Notes under the pieces: generated by a model | What the model was told of the DNA's origin: nothing | The model's database searches: none | Seen by the model: the letters and a program-made list of their open reading frames with translations, nothing else | Program-made: the position numbers and the translations under genes | Assembly: GCA_911728435.2 (NCBI GenBank) | Contig: OU452215.1 | Location: 496,001 to 560,000, forward strand | Direction of reading: 5' to 3' | DNA length: 64,000 nt | Source of the DNA: Apoderus coryli | Taxonomy: Eukaryota > Arthropoda > Insecta > Coleoptera > Attelabidae | Shown: in pieces, positions 34,901-47,200 of the stretch | How the letters are laid out: each line of letters opens with the position of its first letter | Position numbering within the stretch: position 1 is the first letter of the stretch

Positions 34901-37900
34901 TACAAAAGTGACATTGTGTCAGTATTATGCATTTCGATTAGCATACAGGCGTGAAAATGACGAACATACATTTGACCGATTTAAACACGCTGCTCAGTTG
35001 ACCCAACAATTCATTGTTTCTGCATTTATTCGCATAGAAGCAAATAATATTGAATACATCAAACAAAATCAGGGTCGCCTTCGGGCTGAATATTACCAGG
35101 GACTCATGGACTATCTCCATCGAGTGGCTGTTGACAACGAAGCAGAACAAGTAGGCCGAATGGTCATTCTGCCTTCATCGTATGTGGGTGGACCTAGATA
35201 CATGCATCAATTGTTTCAGGACAGTCTCTGTCTAAATAGTAAATTTGGAACTCCAACATTATTCATTACAGTCACTTGCAATCCTAATTGGCGAGAGATT
35301 GTGGAGAACATTCCTCCAAATGATGATCCTAACAATCATCCTATGTTGGTAGCAAGAGTTTTCAATACCAAATTAAATCAGTTACTAAAAGAAATTTTAG
35401 ATGACTATATTTTTGGCGTACCAGTATGTCAGTTCTATACTATAGAATTCCAGAAGCGAGGCTTACCCCATGCCCACATAGTTTTGACTCTAAGAGCAGA
35501 AGATAAACTCTTAGATACAGAAAGAATAAATCAGGCTGTTTCTGCTGAACTTCCAGATCGTGATTTAGAACCAGATCTATTTAGTTTGGTTGTAAAACAC
35601 ATGATACACTCTCCATGTGGCCCTGAAAATCCTAATGCTTCTTGCATGGAGGACGGGCGCTGCAAACGAAAGTATCCCCATAACTTTTGTGATGAAACTA
35701 CTATTGATCCTCATGGTAGAGTGAATTACAAAAGACCAAACAATGGTAGGGAAGCATTCATTAGAAACACTCATGTTGTTGATAACAAATGCGTTGTTCC
35801 GTATAATCGATATCTTCTACTTAGGTATCAAACACACATTAATATTGATGTTTGTGCTAATACTAGGGTCGTGAAATATCTTCACAAATATGTTTTCAAA
35901 GGCGTTGACCGTGCTCTCCTTCATTTGGAAGTACGCAACGTACTAAATTATGACGAAACTGAAACATATTTAGCTGGCAGATACCTAACTGCACCTGAGG
36001 CTGCATATCATATTAATCAATTTAAAATTCATGATATAACACATACTGTCTATCGTCTTCCAGTGCATTTACCACACAGGAATATTGTTCATTTTGAAAG
36101 GGGCAATGAACGTCAAGCTGTTGAGAGAAATCAAACAACACAGCTTACAGATTGGTTTAGACTGAATCGAGAAGATGTTGGCGCTCGCCAACACCGTTAC
36201 CCAGACATTCCCCAACATTATGTCTGGAAAACGCCTCAAAAACGTTGGCAACAACGGCAACGAGGCGTTGAAAAAATGATTGCTAGAATGTACAATGTGT
36301 CCATTCGCAACACAGAACAATACTATCTCCGAGTATTGTTATTACATGTTAGAGGAGCCACATCATACGAAGATCTTCGCACTGTTGATGGTAAGAAATT
36401 CTTTCTTTCAAGTATTTCATTCTGCTAAACTTTTTTTATGCATACTTGCAGAAACTTTGTACGATACTTTCCTGGATGCGTGCCGTGCACGTTTACTTCT
36501 TGACGATGATCAAGAATGGAACCGAGCATTACAAGAAGCTCGAGAGCACCAAGTACCTAAAGTTATTAGAAGACTTTTTGCTCACATCTTGATCTTCGGA
36601 GAAGTAACTAATCCATTGGAATTGTGGGAAGTTTTTCGTGACTGTATGATGGAAGATTACATTCATCGCGGTTACAATAACAACAGAGCGGAACAACAAA
36701 CGCTTGCATTTATACAGAGCATTATGTTGAGAAACAACAAACGTTTGTCTGATTTCAATCTTCCAGAACCACAAGAAAGATTGGAATTAAATGAGGTGCC
36801 TATAAATCCTCAAGATGAACTCCTCGCTGGAATTCAAATGCGAGATCAATTAAATGAAGAACAGCGCAACATTTTCGACAGGTAAATTTCTTTAATTTAC
36901 TTTTTTTTGAATGTTATAAATATTTGAATGCTACCGAATTACAATTACTTTTTCATTTATTTTCAACTTTTGTATTATTGCTTCATACTGTATTGTAAAT
37001 GACATGCATTAACATATCCATAACAACAATGGATATTCTTCAAGAGCATTATATACTGTGTCCAAAATAAGAATAATATACCATTTGAATCTTGGAAACG
37101 GTGAAATTTACAATGTCAGTTAAATTAAAAAAAAAAAGTTGTACAATTTAAATACCTTTCAAATGAAATTTTCAAAAGTAAAGTAACTTTAGCCGTTTTC
37201 AAGAATTTTTTAAAATACAATTTTAGGCGATTTTAATTTTTATTTATTTCTGACTCTGACATTATTTTTACAAACATAGAAAAATTACAAGCACGGTATA
37301 CACCACGGGCATTACTAGATTATAATTCCCTTGGTAGATAAATAGCTACTCTGTACTTTTGCAATTACACTTTAAATTCAGTCATCTAACAGTTATGCAA
37401 CAACAACCTTTTATATATACTTTTTTTTCCATTTTAGAGTTATAAATGCTGTTGAAAATGACAATTTGGAACCACGCCTATTCGCTGTCACTGGTTGCGC
37501 TGGAGCGGGAAAAACTTTTGTTTTTAACGCTTTAATTACGTATTTGAATGGTAGAGAACTTCCCGTAATACCTGTATCTTGGACTGGCATTAGCGCGAGT
37601 TTAATGAAACAAGGTAGGACTTTACACTCTCGCTTTAAACTTCCAGTTCCCCTTACAGATACGTCTGTCTCAGAACTGCGAGCTAATAGTCAAGATGGTC
37701 GTTCTATCAAAAATGCCAAGCTCATCATTTTTGATGAAATGTCAATGATACCTCGATTAGCGTTAGAACTCATCAACAGAGTTTTAAAAGATCTATGCGG
37801 CAACGACAAATTATTCGGCGGAAAAGTTATCCTACTTTCTGGTGACTTTCGTCAAACATTACCTGTCATGCCTAATGCATATCGGTCACAGATTGTTGCC

Positions 37901-38815
37901 GAAACTCTGCAATACAGTTTTCTGTGGCAAGCATTTACCAAATTGCAATTAGTTACTAACGTGCGAGCACGTCCAGAAGAACGAGAATTTTCCGAATGGT
38001 TGCTACACTTGGGAAACAACACTTTACCTTCTGTCAATATTCCTTCCATACCAAGTCTATTCGTGGTTCCAGCACAATGTTTAGTGGCTTCCAAAGAGGA
38101 ACTTTTGACAATTTGTTTTCCAAATTTGCAACCAGGAACTGTTCCTAAGTGTGCCATTCTAGCACCACTAAACGAACATTGCAATGCCATAAATTTTGGA
38201 ATCGTTCAAAATATGGAAGGTCCTGCGACTACCTATTATAGTGCGGACAAAATTTTATATGAAAACGATGAAGAAATTGAGGCAGCCAATTATCCTGTTG
38301 AATCGCTTAACTCACTCCAACCAAATGGCATGCCAGAACATAAATTGATTTTACAAGTTGGAGTTGTAGTTATGCTTCTACGCAACATGAATTGTGATCT
38401 GAGTTTATGCAATGGCACTCGGTTACTAATTACTCGATTGTACCAACATAGCATTGAAGCGAGACGAATCGATATGACAGGAACCTTAACTGATCATACT
38501 GTCTTAATTCCGCGTATTGATTTAACTGAGACTGTCGCCTCTCTTCCTTTCAAGTTGCGACGTCGACAATTTCCAGTTAAAGTTGCATACGCTATGACAA
38601 TTAATAAATCCCAAGGTCAAACATTTGACAAGATAGGTATTTATTTACCTTATCCTGTATTTACCCATGGGATGATGTACACTGCCTTCAGTCGTACGAA
38701 AGGTTTCGATTGTGTACATGTTTGTGTAGAGAACACCAGCTCACAAGGTAAATTACGCCCTACTTCTGATGAGATCTACACTAAAAACATTGTTTTTACG
38801 GAAATTGTACGTTAA
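28991..38815 (+). CDS. Helitron replicase/helicase (Rep-Hel), seven exons, intact
   Basis: Seven exons join in one frame: 28991-29102, 29379-29627, 30317-30418, 31153-31302, 33709-36390, 36452-36881, 37438-38815. They total 5103 nt, 1700 codons plus TAA. All introns start GT and end AG; the first five are phase 1, the last phase 2. The start MPRRKKSNLSSKKGR is the usual basic opening of animal Helitron proteins. Order of domains: basic and low-complexity N-terminus (exons 1-4), CxxC/CC zinc-binding region (about residues 337-359), HUH Rep nuclease (His792/His794; Tyr928/Tyr932), then Pif1-type SF1B helicase (residues about 1252-1700). The protein nicks and unwinds element DNA for rolling-circle transposition in the nucleus. 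No apurinic or OTU endonuclease domain is fused, so it is Helitron rather than Helentron type. No stop or frameshift was found, so it may be functional. Exact element ends were not found. Confidence 0.85.
29946..30260. mobile_element. 315-bp foldback element in Helitron intron 2
   Basis: The ends ATACTGTGTTCAAGATAAG and (reverse complement) ACACTGTGTCCAAAATAAG form inverted repeats that extend inward about 130 bp. A hammerhead-like word set (GCTGATGATGG, A/T-rich stem, GAAACGTC) lies on the minus strand at 30061-30091 and a decayed version on the plus strand at 30206-30234. It is related to 41318-42162 and to single ends at 29818 (intron 2) and 37053 (intron 6). The open frame at 29938-30189 lies inside it and is not a gene. 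Confidence 0.65.
31425..33400. repeat. Cluster of foldback repeats in Helitron intron 4
   Basis: Two complete foldback units (about 31425-32190 and 32211-32906) and a partial third (from about 32984) lie in tandem. Each has long inverted arms (GACATCCTGTTTCTA, TCGAAAATTTGCC, TGGCATGC words) and a centre with TTTGCAGGAATTTGCCTC facing its complement GAGGCAAATTCCTGCAAA. The same family is at 14005-14560. The frames at 31721-31930, 32419-32655 and 32528-32761 are within these arms and are not genes. Confidence 0.65.
33709..36390 (+). CDS. Helitron exon 5: zinc-binding region and HUH Rep nuclease
   Basis: This is the largest exon (2682 nt, residues about 205-1098), entered from acceptor TTTATTTCAG and left at GATG/GTAAGA. 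It starts with acidic, repeated MEIEELHNSN / MEIEQLEIVN-like lines, then a zinc-binding stretch (CTFCGALYFSMERTAR, then CCKGGKV). The Helitron-like N domain follows, with FPLLFPNGEFGW. The Rep part has FITVTCNPNW (motif 1), RGLPHAHIVL with the two metal-binding His (codons 35469 and 35475), and KYLHKYVFKG with the two candidate catalytic Tyr (codons 35877 and 35889) and Lys at 35898. These are the residues that nick DNA and hold the 5' end. The small frames on the opposite strand here are shadows. Confidence 0.9.
36452..36881 (+). CDS. Helitron exon 6: linker between Rep and helicase
   Basis: This 430-nt exon sits between a 61-bp intron (acceptor CATACTTGCAG) and a 556-bp intron (donor AG/GTAAAT). 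It encodes ETLYDTFLDACRARLLLDDD, EWNRALQEAREHQVPK, LRRLF-like and FGEVTNPLELWEVFRDCMMED, the usual connecting region of Helitron proteins ahead of the helicase, ending in QLNEEQRNIFD, the start of the Pif1 module. Reading through the introns gives stops, so splicing is required. Intron 6 holds one end of the ATACTGTGTCC foldback family from 37053. Confidence 0.85.
37438..38815 (+). CDS. Helitron exon 7: Pif1-type DNA helicase
   Basis: The last exon encodes residues 1242-1700. Visible SF1B motifs: Walker A GCAGAGKT (about 1261-1268), Ia with WTGISASLM and GRTLHSRFKLP, Walker B IIFDEMSM (Asp-Glu about 1341-1342), III GDFRQTLPV (about 1377), IV LVTNVRA, V TINKSQGQTFD (about 1630) and VI YTAFSRTKG (about 1656-1661). 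All key residues for ATP binding and 5'-3' unwinding are kept. Stop TAA at 38813-38815; AATAAA at 39025-39030 is a plausible poly(A) signal. The exon could look like a standalone Pif1 gene, but the phase and the upstream Rep exons show it is part of the Helitron. Confidence 0.9.
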
Positions 38816-39485
38816 GTATATATTTCCAGTCATATCACATTAATAACATGCAATCTCGCTGTTGATAATTTAGTATACTCTTTTTATCATTATTTCAGCT
38901 TGAGAATTACATAAATTTAGCTAATAATTGAGATTTTTTAGTCTCTTATTAGCAAAATTAATATGTTTGCATCATGTCTATTGATATGTTTACAATTGGT
39001 TATTAATATTGATGTGACCATTTAAATAAAACATTAAAAATTTGAGTTGAGGATATATTTTTTTTTAAATAAAATCTGAGTTGAGAATATCTTAAAATTG
39101 TTAATAATTGAGATATTTCTAAAATCTCTTATTAACAAAAAAATTTAAGCGCCTCTTTTGACATACTGACATTTTGATACCAATATTAAGTGGATCATTA
39201 ATATGGACCTCTATTGGTTAACATACATTATATTGTCATTATCGAGTAGTGCTATTGCTTTGTATTCTCCTCAGATAATTTTCTTCTAATAATTAAGGTT
39301 TTTCTAAAAATCTCATATTAACAAAAAATATAATAATAATAACAATAAGCGCCTCTTTTGACATATTGACATTTTGATACCAATATTGAGTTGATCATTA
39401 ATATGGACCTCTATTGGTTAACATACATTATGTTGTCATTATCGAGTTGTGCTATTTCATTATATCCTCCTCAGATAATTACTTT
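38816..39485. repeat. Tandem ~187-bp repeats, each with a hairpin
   Basis: Three hairpins of one type (TTAATAATTGAGAT facing ATCTCTTATTAA, or close variants) lie near 38919-38952, 39098-39135 and 39286-39320. The last two are followed by the same ~120 bp (CGCCTCTTTTGACATA, GGACCTCTATTGGTTAACAT, GTCATTATCGAG). They begin about 100 bp after the Helitron stop and may belong to its 3' end region, though no CTRR-type terminus after a hairpin was found. Confidence 0.6.
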
Positions 39486-41317
39486 ATATTATTATTATGA
39501 AATTCAAAATTATAATTCTATGGTTGAATGATATTCCCAATGAAAATTATTTGTTTTAAAAAAATTAAATCAAAAAAATAAAACCATATGGAAGTACTTT
39601 TATACTTCAATATTATATTCCAAGCATAATTATTTCAAATATTTATTTCTATTGTATAATTGTTTTGACGCTACAAATTACCAAAAATTCAACACTTCAA
39701 TAATGTTGCCATCCAACCACAGAATTATAATTTTTATTTTGTTCTTATATTTCAATAATGAATTAATTAAAATGCAAAAAAGTTAATAAAAAAATATCTA
39801 TATATTTGTAAAACTATTTTTAACTTACACATAATTTCTAAATTTTCAATATTTGTTAATTAAATTATTCTGTCACATTTGAGTTAGTTTTAAATTTTAT
39901 TATACTGTAAAAAAGGATTCTAAATACAATTATAATCAACACTTGAAATTCACATTCAAATACAAATAATATTGTATAGTTCTAACAAAATGTATTCATT
40001 AGTTTCACTCAATTGATTCAATCACATATTCGCAAAATGGACTCCAAAGGATAGTACATAATAATAATATAATACATCATTTCAACATTAATTAACAGTT
40101 AAAATTCCAAGGTAATAGATTTCTTCATTTTTTGTCAAAATATTCATGACATATTGCTTTTTAGTAATATTCAAAAAATTTTCCCGAAATACACCATAAC
40201 ACACAAAGCAAATTCAATGAAGATGATGTCGACTCCAAATACAAAATATGTCGTCATAAAGATAATACAACATGTTATTTTGTATATATATTATACTATG
40301 CCAATTATTATTAAGCGTTAAAATTCTAAAGTAAATACATTTATTCAATTTTCACAACATACTCACATTATTATTTGTTTTTAGATATCCCACAGTACAG
40401 AAAACATATTCAATGAAAAAGATATCCACGACAAAATACAATATATCATCACAGAAATAATACAAAAATTCTTCTGTGTGCATGCTACACAATTGAAAAA
40501 TGTATGGACAATTAAAATTCCAAGATATTACCTCGAATAATTCTGTAAAACTTAAAATTTATTCATATAATTATTTTCAGCTGCCAAACAAACATTAATG
40601 AAACAACATTTTATAATAAGGTATAATAATACATTGTACATAGGTATTGATCAATGCTATATTCGAAATTTTGGCAAAACTAAACATACAATTACTTTGA
40701 AAATTAGTATGTTTACTTAAAACAATCCAGTTTGTATAATTCTATGATATTATAATATTTCAGCCACTTCCACTTACACCGGAAATTAATATCTACTTTC
40801 ACCTTTCACTTTGCATAAAATTATATTTTATGATTAAAAAATAATTACAAGAACAAATATAAACCCATTTTTCTAAACACTTATTATTATTGCAGAAAAA
40901 CCTGTTTTATGTCTATTTTTAGTAGTATATCATACAGTTTATTACTACCCTGTATCAATCAATTTGTTAAAATAATTGTTTTTTTTTTAAATATTCAATC
41001 ACCGTCAATGATTTAAATTTTCAAAACATCACACCGTTTCTACGATATTGAATTTTAAAAATTTACAATTTGACATACTTCTGAATTTTAGGATGCCAAA
41101 CATTGAATGACTAAGACAATAATACCACAACAATTCTATGTTTATGCTGCCATTTATATACCTAATTTGTGTTTAGGTAAGGAATAAATTTAACCCAATT
41201 CCAACAACAAAAAAGGTATACCATTAATTTTTAATATAATTACAGACAAAAAAATCAATGATCTAATTGTTATTGTAAAAATTATTTCATTGATTTTATA
41301 TTTACATATACTGTGTC
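39486..41317. other. AT-rich stretch without recognised feature
   Basis: I see no gene, RNA or clear repeat. Short words recur loosely (for example AATTCAATGAA with ATACAAAATAT near 40210 and 40410), which hints at old tandem repeats of roughly 200 bp, too decayed to define. Confidence 0.4.
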
Positions 41318-42162
41318 TAAAATAAGAGAACAATCTCATTGAAATCTTTGAAACTATAAGAATTACAATATCAACTAATTTAGAAAAATAAGATAGCATT
41401 AACAAATTTTCAGTAAGACGTTTCGTTTTTTAAAAACCATCATCATGTTAATTTCGTTAAATACGGCACTGAATTTTTTATTATTAAATTTAAAGTTATT
41501 TTCAAATAAGTAGTATATCACATATAATAGTTTAAAAAAAAAATTCAGTGTTTTTAGCTGTTATTTCACATTATACAAGAAAATTCACCATAGTTTGGCA
41601 CTTATTTTGCATACAACATTCATCTGAGTAAAGCGTGTTTTAATAACTTCAAAAAGAACAACTATTTCACCTAAATTAAAGAACCGAATAAAATGTTGTA
41701 CTAAAACATAAATAAATTGTCAAATAATAATTAAATAATTCTAAATACCAACAAAAAAAAAGCCTACTAATTTGAATTCAGTCCAGTCAGTTACATGTCA
41801 AACTAAAACCATTTTTCTTCAATAATTAAACCATTACATTTAAATTTAATAATAAAATAGTTTAGGCCATATTTAAAGAAACCAACTTGATTATGGTTTT
41901 CCAAAAACGAAACGTCATAGTGAAAATTTATAAACACTATCTTTTTATCTTCAAAAAATAACAATGAGAAAATGATTATCATAATTTATATATTTTGTCA
42001 CAAATAAAAGCTAAAATCCAAAATATCGTTTTTTCAAATACTGTCGAAAACAGCATTTAAAAGATGTTTAAATTGTACAACTTTTCTTTAATTTAATAGA
42101 TATTGTACCTCCTACCGTTTCCAAAATTCCAATGCTTTCCATTCTTATCTGGAATACAGTGT
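41318..42162. mobile_element. 845-bp foldback element
   Basis: It starts ATACTGTGTCTAAAATAAG and ends as the complement of ACACTGTATTCCAGATAAG. Arms match inward to about 41520 and from about 41880. Hammerhead-like sets face outward: minus strand at 41417-41447 (ATGATGATGG ... CGAAACGTC) and plus strand at 41886-41916 (TTGATTATGG ... CGAAACGTC). It is a longer relative of the 29946-30260 element. No coding region. The topology equals that of the Penelope-like copies, so it may be a coding-free derivative. Confidence 0.6.
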
Positions 42163-44269
42163 AAACTCATGCAAACGTTTAATATACACTTTCAGAAATG
42201 TATGGATCACCAATTTTGCCAGAAATTACTACTTTGCAAAAATAAATAATTTCCACAGATTCGTTGAGTGAAATATTTTGTTCTAATTACATAAACACTA
42301 TTATTAATATTTCGTTTTGTATTATATCCAGGTAGTGAATATTATATTTTAATTATTAGAGACCATTTCTTTTTAGTATAATCTAACTTCCAATTTTTTT
42401 CTTAATTATATTAGTTTCAACATATATGTACAATATAAATCATCATAATGTATTGATTATTTCAGAAGGCTAATGATTTGTTTTAAATAAATTTTCCAAT
42501 TTTAAATTAACTTTTTAAATTAAAATAATGTTGATATAACAAATAATTTTTAAAATATAAAACAAATTCAAATAAAAACTCAACATGAAATTTCTCTAAA
42601 CGAATCGATTTTATTAAAATTAAAAATCATCCACCGTCTGAAATAACTAATTTAACGATGTATATCTCAAGACTTTTTTGCATTAAAAACATGTATATAT
42701 ACATAGATATTTATAGTTCATTTCATATTCATTTATCATTATTCCGTAAAAATTCATTTCAATAATGTATATATTTTATAATTAAAATTTAAAAAAAATT
42801 GATAGTGTTATTGTACCTACATTGATAATAAAACAAATGTTAACAAATATCAATATTTGATTTATTCCAAATAAATATACCATTGAAATTATTTTTTAAT
42901 TTAAATAAACTACATCAATTAAATCATATGAAAATGAAAAGTATTTATAATTTTGACATTATGTTCAAAAACCCTGTATACTATATTAATACTAATTTCA
43001 ACATATTAAAAATATCACTATAACAAATAAGATCTATCTACCAATGCTGTTTTAATCATCACAAATCATATACAATAACTATTTGCTTTTAATATTAACT
43101 AAAATTGAATATTTAAAAAAATGAATAAAAAATCGATATAATTAGTGTAATCATTAGCTTTATAAAACAATGAGTAACTAAAACATTATCGTTTCCTAAC
43201 TCAAATTTCAGCTGAGCTGTTCGAACATAATTACCTACCACTCACCTCACTTGCATTTTCTATTAAAAGCAAAACCAACATATTTCAAAATTATCTTCGG
43301 CGATGAATCGTTTTCAAATTTATTTCTCAACTGTCAAAAAAATTTGTGAGAAAAAATCTACAACTCAGTGAAACTTACTAATATAAATTACATATATAGA
43401 CAACCATTAATTCGCTGTTTAAAGATATTGCATAACTTCCGTTATATACACTTCTGTCATTGTCTTTATAAAAAGATAATACTTTTAAAATATTAATCAA
43501 GAATTAACTGAGAAGAATAAGTTTAGTATATTCAATGATGAATTTGACAGTTTTACATTCCATTTAATAGAAAAATGCAAATTACATGAGTGACAAATAA
43601 TAATATTAAATGTCACCCTAATCTAATTGATAAAACACTGGCTGTTTGCTATTAAATCGCAAGAGGCAACCTAACTTGAAAAAAAGAAGAAGAATCTAAT
43701 TAGTAAAAAAACAAATAAGCATAACCTTAATAATCATTCACATTGGATATACTCGTAATCATACTCGCCAAGTTAACTATAAAAAATCAAACACGAAGAC
43801 TACACTATGGATATGGGCAGCAGCCCTTTAATTGGCGTCCAGACAAATATACTACACGTGAAACTAGCTAAATACCCATTGGTAAAGACCATTAACAACG
43901 TAACGATTATGTTAATATACATAAACAAAACTACTGTTGAAACTTCTTAAATACTCATTAAAAAAAAATAAAATAACCCGAAGAGGTAAATTATTATAAT
44001 ACAACAAAATTTTAGTGAGGTAATTAACCAATACGATATTTTGTAAGTATATTACAATAACCAATCACAATAACTCTCTCTTTCAATAAATATTCAAGAT
44101 ACCTTGATGCCTTTTTGTTTTTGGTAAGTAACCAAGGTAAGTATTTCACTTATACACATTAAAAATATAAATATATGCCAAAAAAACTGTAAGTACATTT
44201 TCAATTATTAACTAGAATAATTTTTTTTACAGTATTTATTCTTTTAGATTAATACCAATAATATCCAAA
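42163..44269. other. AT-rich stretch without recognised feature; possible upstream exon
   Basis: No gene is recognised. An optional upstream exon for the microexon gene could be ATGCCTTTTTGTTTTTG at 44107-44123 with donor GTAAGT. If spliced to the acceptor TTTTTTACAG at 44232 it reads in frame into the ATG at 44270 and would add a hydrophobic leader. This is speculative. Confidence 0.35.
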
Positions 44270-47200
44270 ATGGAAAAAGCAGTTATAGAAGTGAGTATTT
44301 TAACTAAATGTATCATAATATTTTAACATTTGATTTTCACAAAAAAAAAAAAAATAGACGCCACCAAAGTATTCAAATGTACCATACAAGTAACATATTA
44401 TTAATAAGGATAAATATCTCTAAAACTACTTACATTTTTATAGAGTTTTCATTTAACTGTGAATTACTTTGTGCTTTATATTATACTTTTCATAACACTT
44501 CTTTATTTAAAAAAATTATTTTTATCAAAACAAACTTTGTCCCACTTCTATATTGTATGAATATATTTAAATTCAAACAAAAAAAGGAAATATATGGTTA
44601 AAAGTAAATTTCCAAATTCAAAAGTAACACAAAAGGACAAACCGTCGCAGGGACGTACTAAGATAACAACCAAAAACCTTCTGTTGATGAAAAATTAATC
44701 ACTACGAAACTATAGAACCTACCATGTCAGATTTTCAGAATACGTTAGATAACAACATAGACAATGTAAAGTATATGCTCACTATCACTTACAGGCCGCC
44801 ACAAGAGAGAATTTGGAAATTAATTTTAACCACATATTTGCTCTTTGAATATAAACTTACTCTTAAAATATAAAAGTGGGACAAAGATTAGTTTGGTAGA
44901 AATTATTTGTTAGTATAAAAATAATAAATAATATAATTATCCTTTTGCGGTAAAATGAATGCAATATTTCTTTATTTGTCCAATTTTGCTTGATTTTGAC
45001 AAATTTTGATTAAAAACAAACTTAATAGTTGAAAACTAAAAACTTAGTCTGAACTCATGTGTGAGATATTAATATTAAATAAATTTATTTTAACATATTC
45101 CTTACTTATCTGATTGACTGTAAAAACGTGAATCTTGAATCTGCGTTTGATGCTAACATCCACCATATATACTGCAATTACTAAATATGTATTACTAATA
45201 ATTAAATCTACTCCATTTCAGCCAGTACATGATGCCATAGAAAAAAATGTGAGTTACTTTATATTTAATATATACTGTAATTACTAAATATGTATTACTT
45301 TTGTTACTAATAATTAAATCAACTCTATTTCAGCCTATCCCTGTTTCCAAAGAAGGAAAATCTAATGTGAGTTACTTTATATTTAATATATACTATAATT
45401 ACTAAATATGTATTACTTTTGTTACTAATAATTAAATCAACTTCATTTCAGCCTACCACCACGGAACACCAAAAAAATGTGAGTTACTTTATATTTAATA
45501 TATACTGTAATTACTAAATATGTATTACTTTTGTTACTAATAATTAAATCAACTTCATTTCAGCCTACCACCACGGAACGCCAAGAAAATGTGAGTTACT
45601 TTCTATTTAATATACTATAATTACTAAATATGTATTACTTTTGTTACTAATAATTAAATCAACTCCATTTCAGCCCATTCTTGATAATATATAACTAAGA
45701 AATGTGAATTACTTTATATTATTTTTTAATATTATATTTTCAATCACAACAAAAATCTATCCGTCAGTACAATTAGATGTAAATATTTTTGTGACAGTAA
45801 GAAACATTAATTATTGATCTCCCCGATAATATAATAATTTCTTTAAATTAACAATGTCCTATTATAATTCTATATAATTACACTGAAACACATACAAAGA
45901 AATTAAACTCGTCAGCACCTATGTAAAAACCTACACAATCAAAATTTGCTTTAAACCTATTTTAAAGCTAATTCTACCTTTCAAATTACTTAATAAATTG
46001 TACATTTTAGAACACAACAAGAAATAATCGCAATAAGCACCGTCCCAGCGCCAACATAATCCTATAAGTGAATAAAAAATACTTATATCATTGCCTATAT
46101 TATGTCATTAAATTTACTTCCAACATATCCTAATGTATACTTTTTATTTCCAGTACAATCAACAACAATATAAAAATAAACAATATAGAGGAGTAAGTTT
46201 ATATTAACTTTTAATATTAATAAATTTTAATTAGTTTTCAATTACTTAGCAACAATCCACCACTATCTCCCAATTTCCACTTACATCAAATGACATTAAT
46301 TTAAATATTTTAAAATTATGAATTAACAATAATTTAAAAATAACTTATTTTAAAGTAGCCCATGATATATTCATTAACAAATACAATACTGAATTTATCA
46401 TTGTATTAATAATGTACAAAAACTAAAATTTATTTACATATTATATCAATATAACAACTCGCATAGCATACATAAATAAATTTGTTTATATTAATTTTTT
46501 TTTTCAGAATCCGAGAAGAGCAGACGGGAAACGGTAAATATTTTTATTTGGTTTTTAATATTTCTAATACCTATAATATTTACATAATATCCAATATATC
46601 AACTACAAAAACACAAGAATTATCTGCAAAATTATTTATATTGAGAACACATTTATTATACAACAAAATATTAAAATTACAATCAAAAGAAATACAAATG
46701 TCATCAGAGTAATATTACCTTATTAATTTTGAAAAATAGTCCATTTTCACAATGGAATGCACTACGTTACCACAAACTACAACGTCATCTGCACATAATT
46801 CATTTATTAGTATCTCATTACCAACACATCAGAAACATGTTTCGGAAATATAAACCCCTTATCATCAATCAAAATAAATGGTCATTTTTTAGACATGATC
46901 AATTTATAATATTTCTTCCTATTTTTCTTTTCTTTGTATTACTAATTTAACACATACATTTTTTAACAAAACAAAATTAAACACTAAAACTGTTTGTTGT
47001 TGCATACCGTTGTTCCCTTTTAGTTAATTTAACTGATGATGCAAATTTATACTTTGAAACATATTTCTAACGTGCTAATAATATTATATAATATTAATAA
47101 AAAAACTTTGTTAAGGTGACTTCGTAGTTTCTTTTTTTTTTTTATTTAATTAATTCATTTAAAAATTATTATTTTACTAGCAAAATATTAAATTAAAACT

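Noticed and set aside
37852..38190. 112-codon minus-strand frame in the helicase exon (and several others at 34520-36774)
   Set aside because: Shadows of the Helitron coding strand.
46011..46067. Additional microexon of the 44270-47530 gene
   Set aside because: It ends in an in-frame TAA before GTGAAT and lacks the AAT ending of its neighbours; using it would stop the protein early. Kept only as a possible alternative end.
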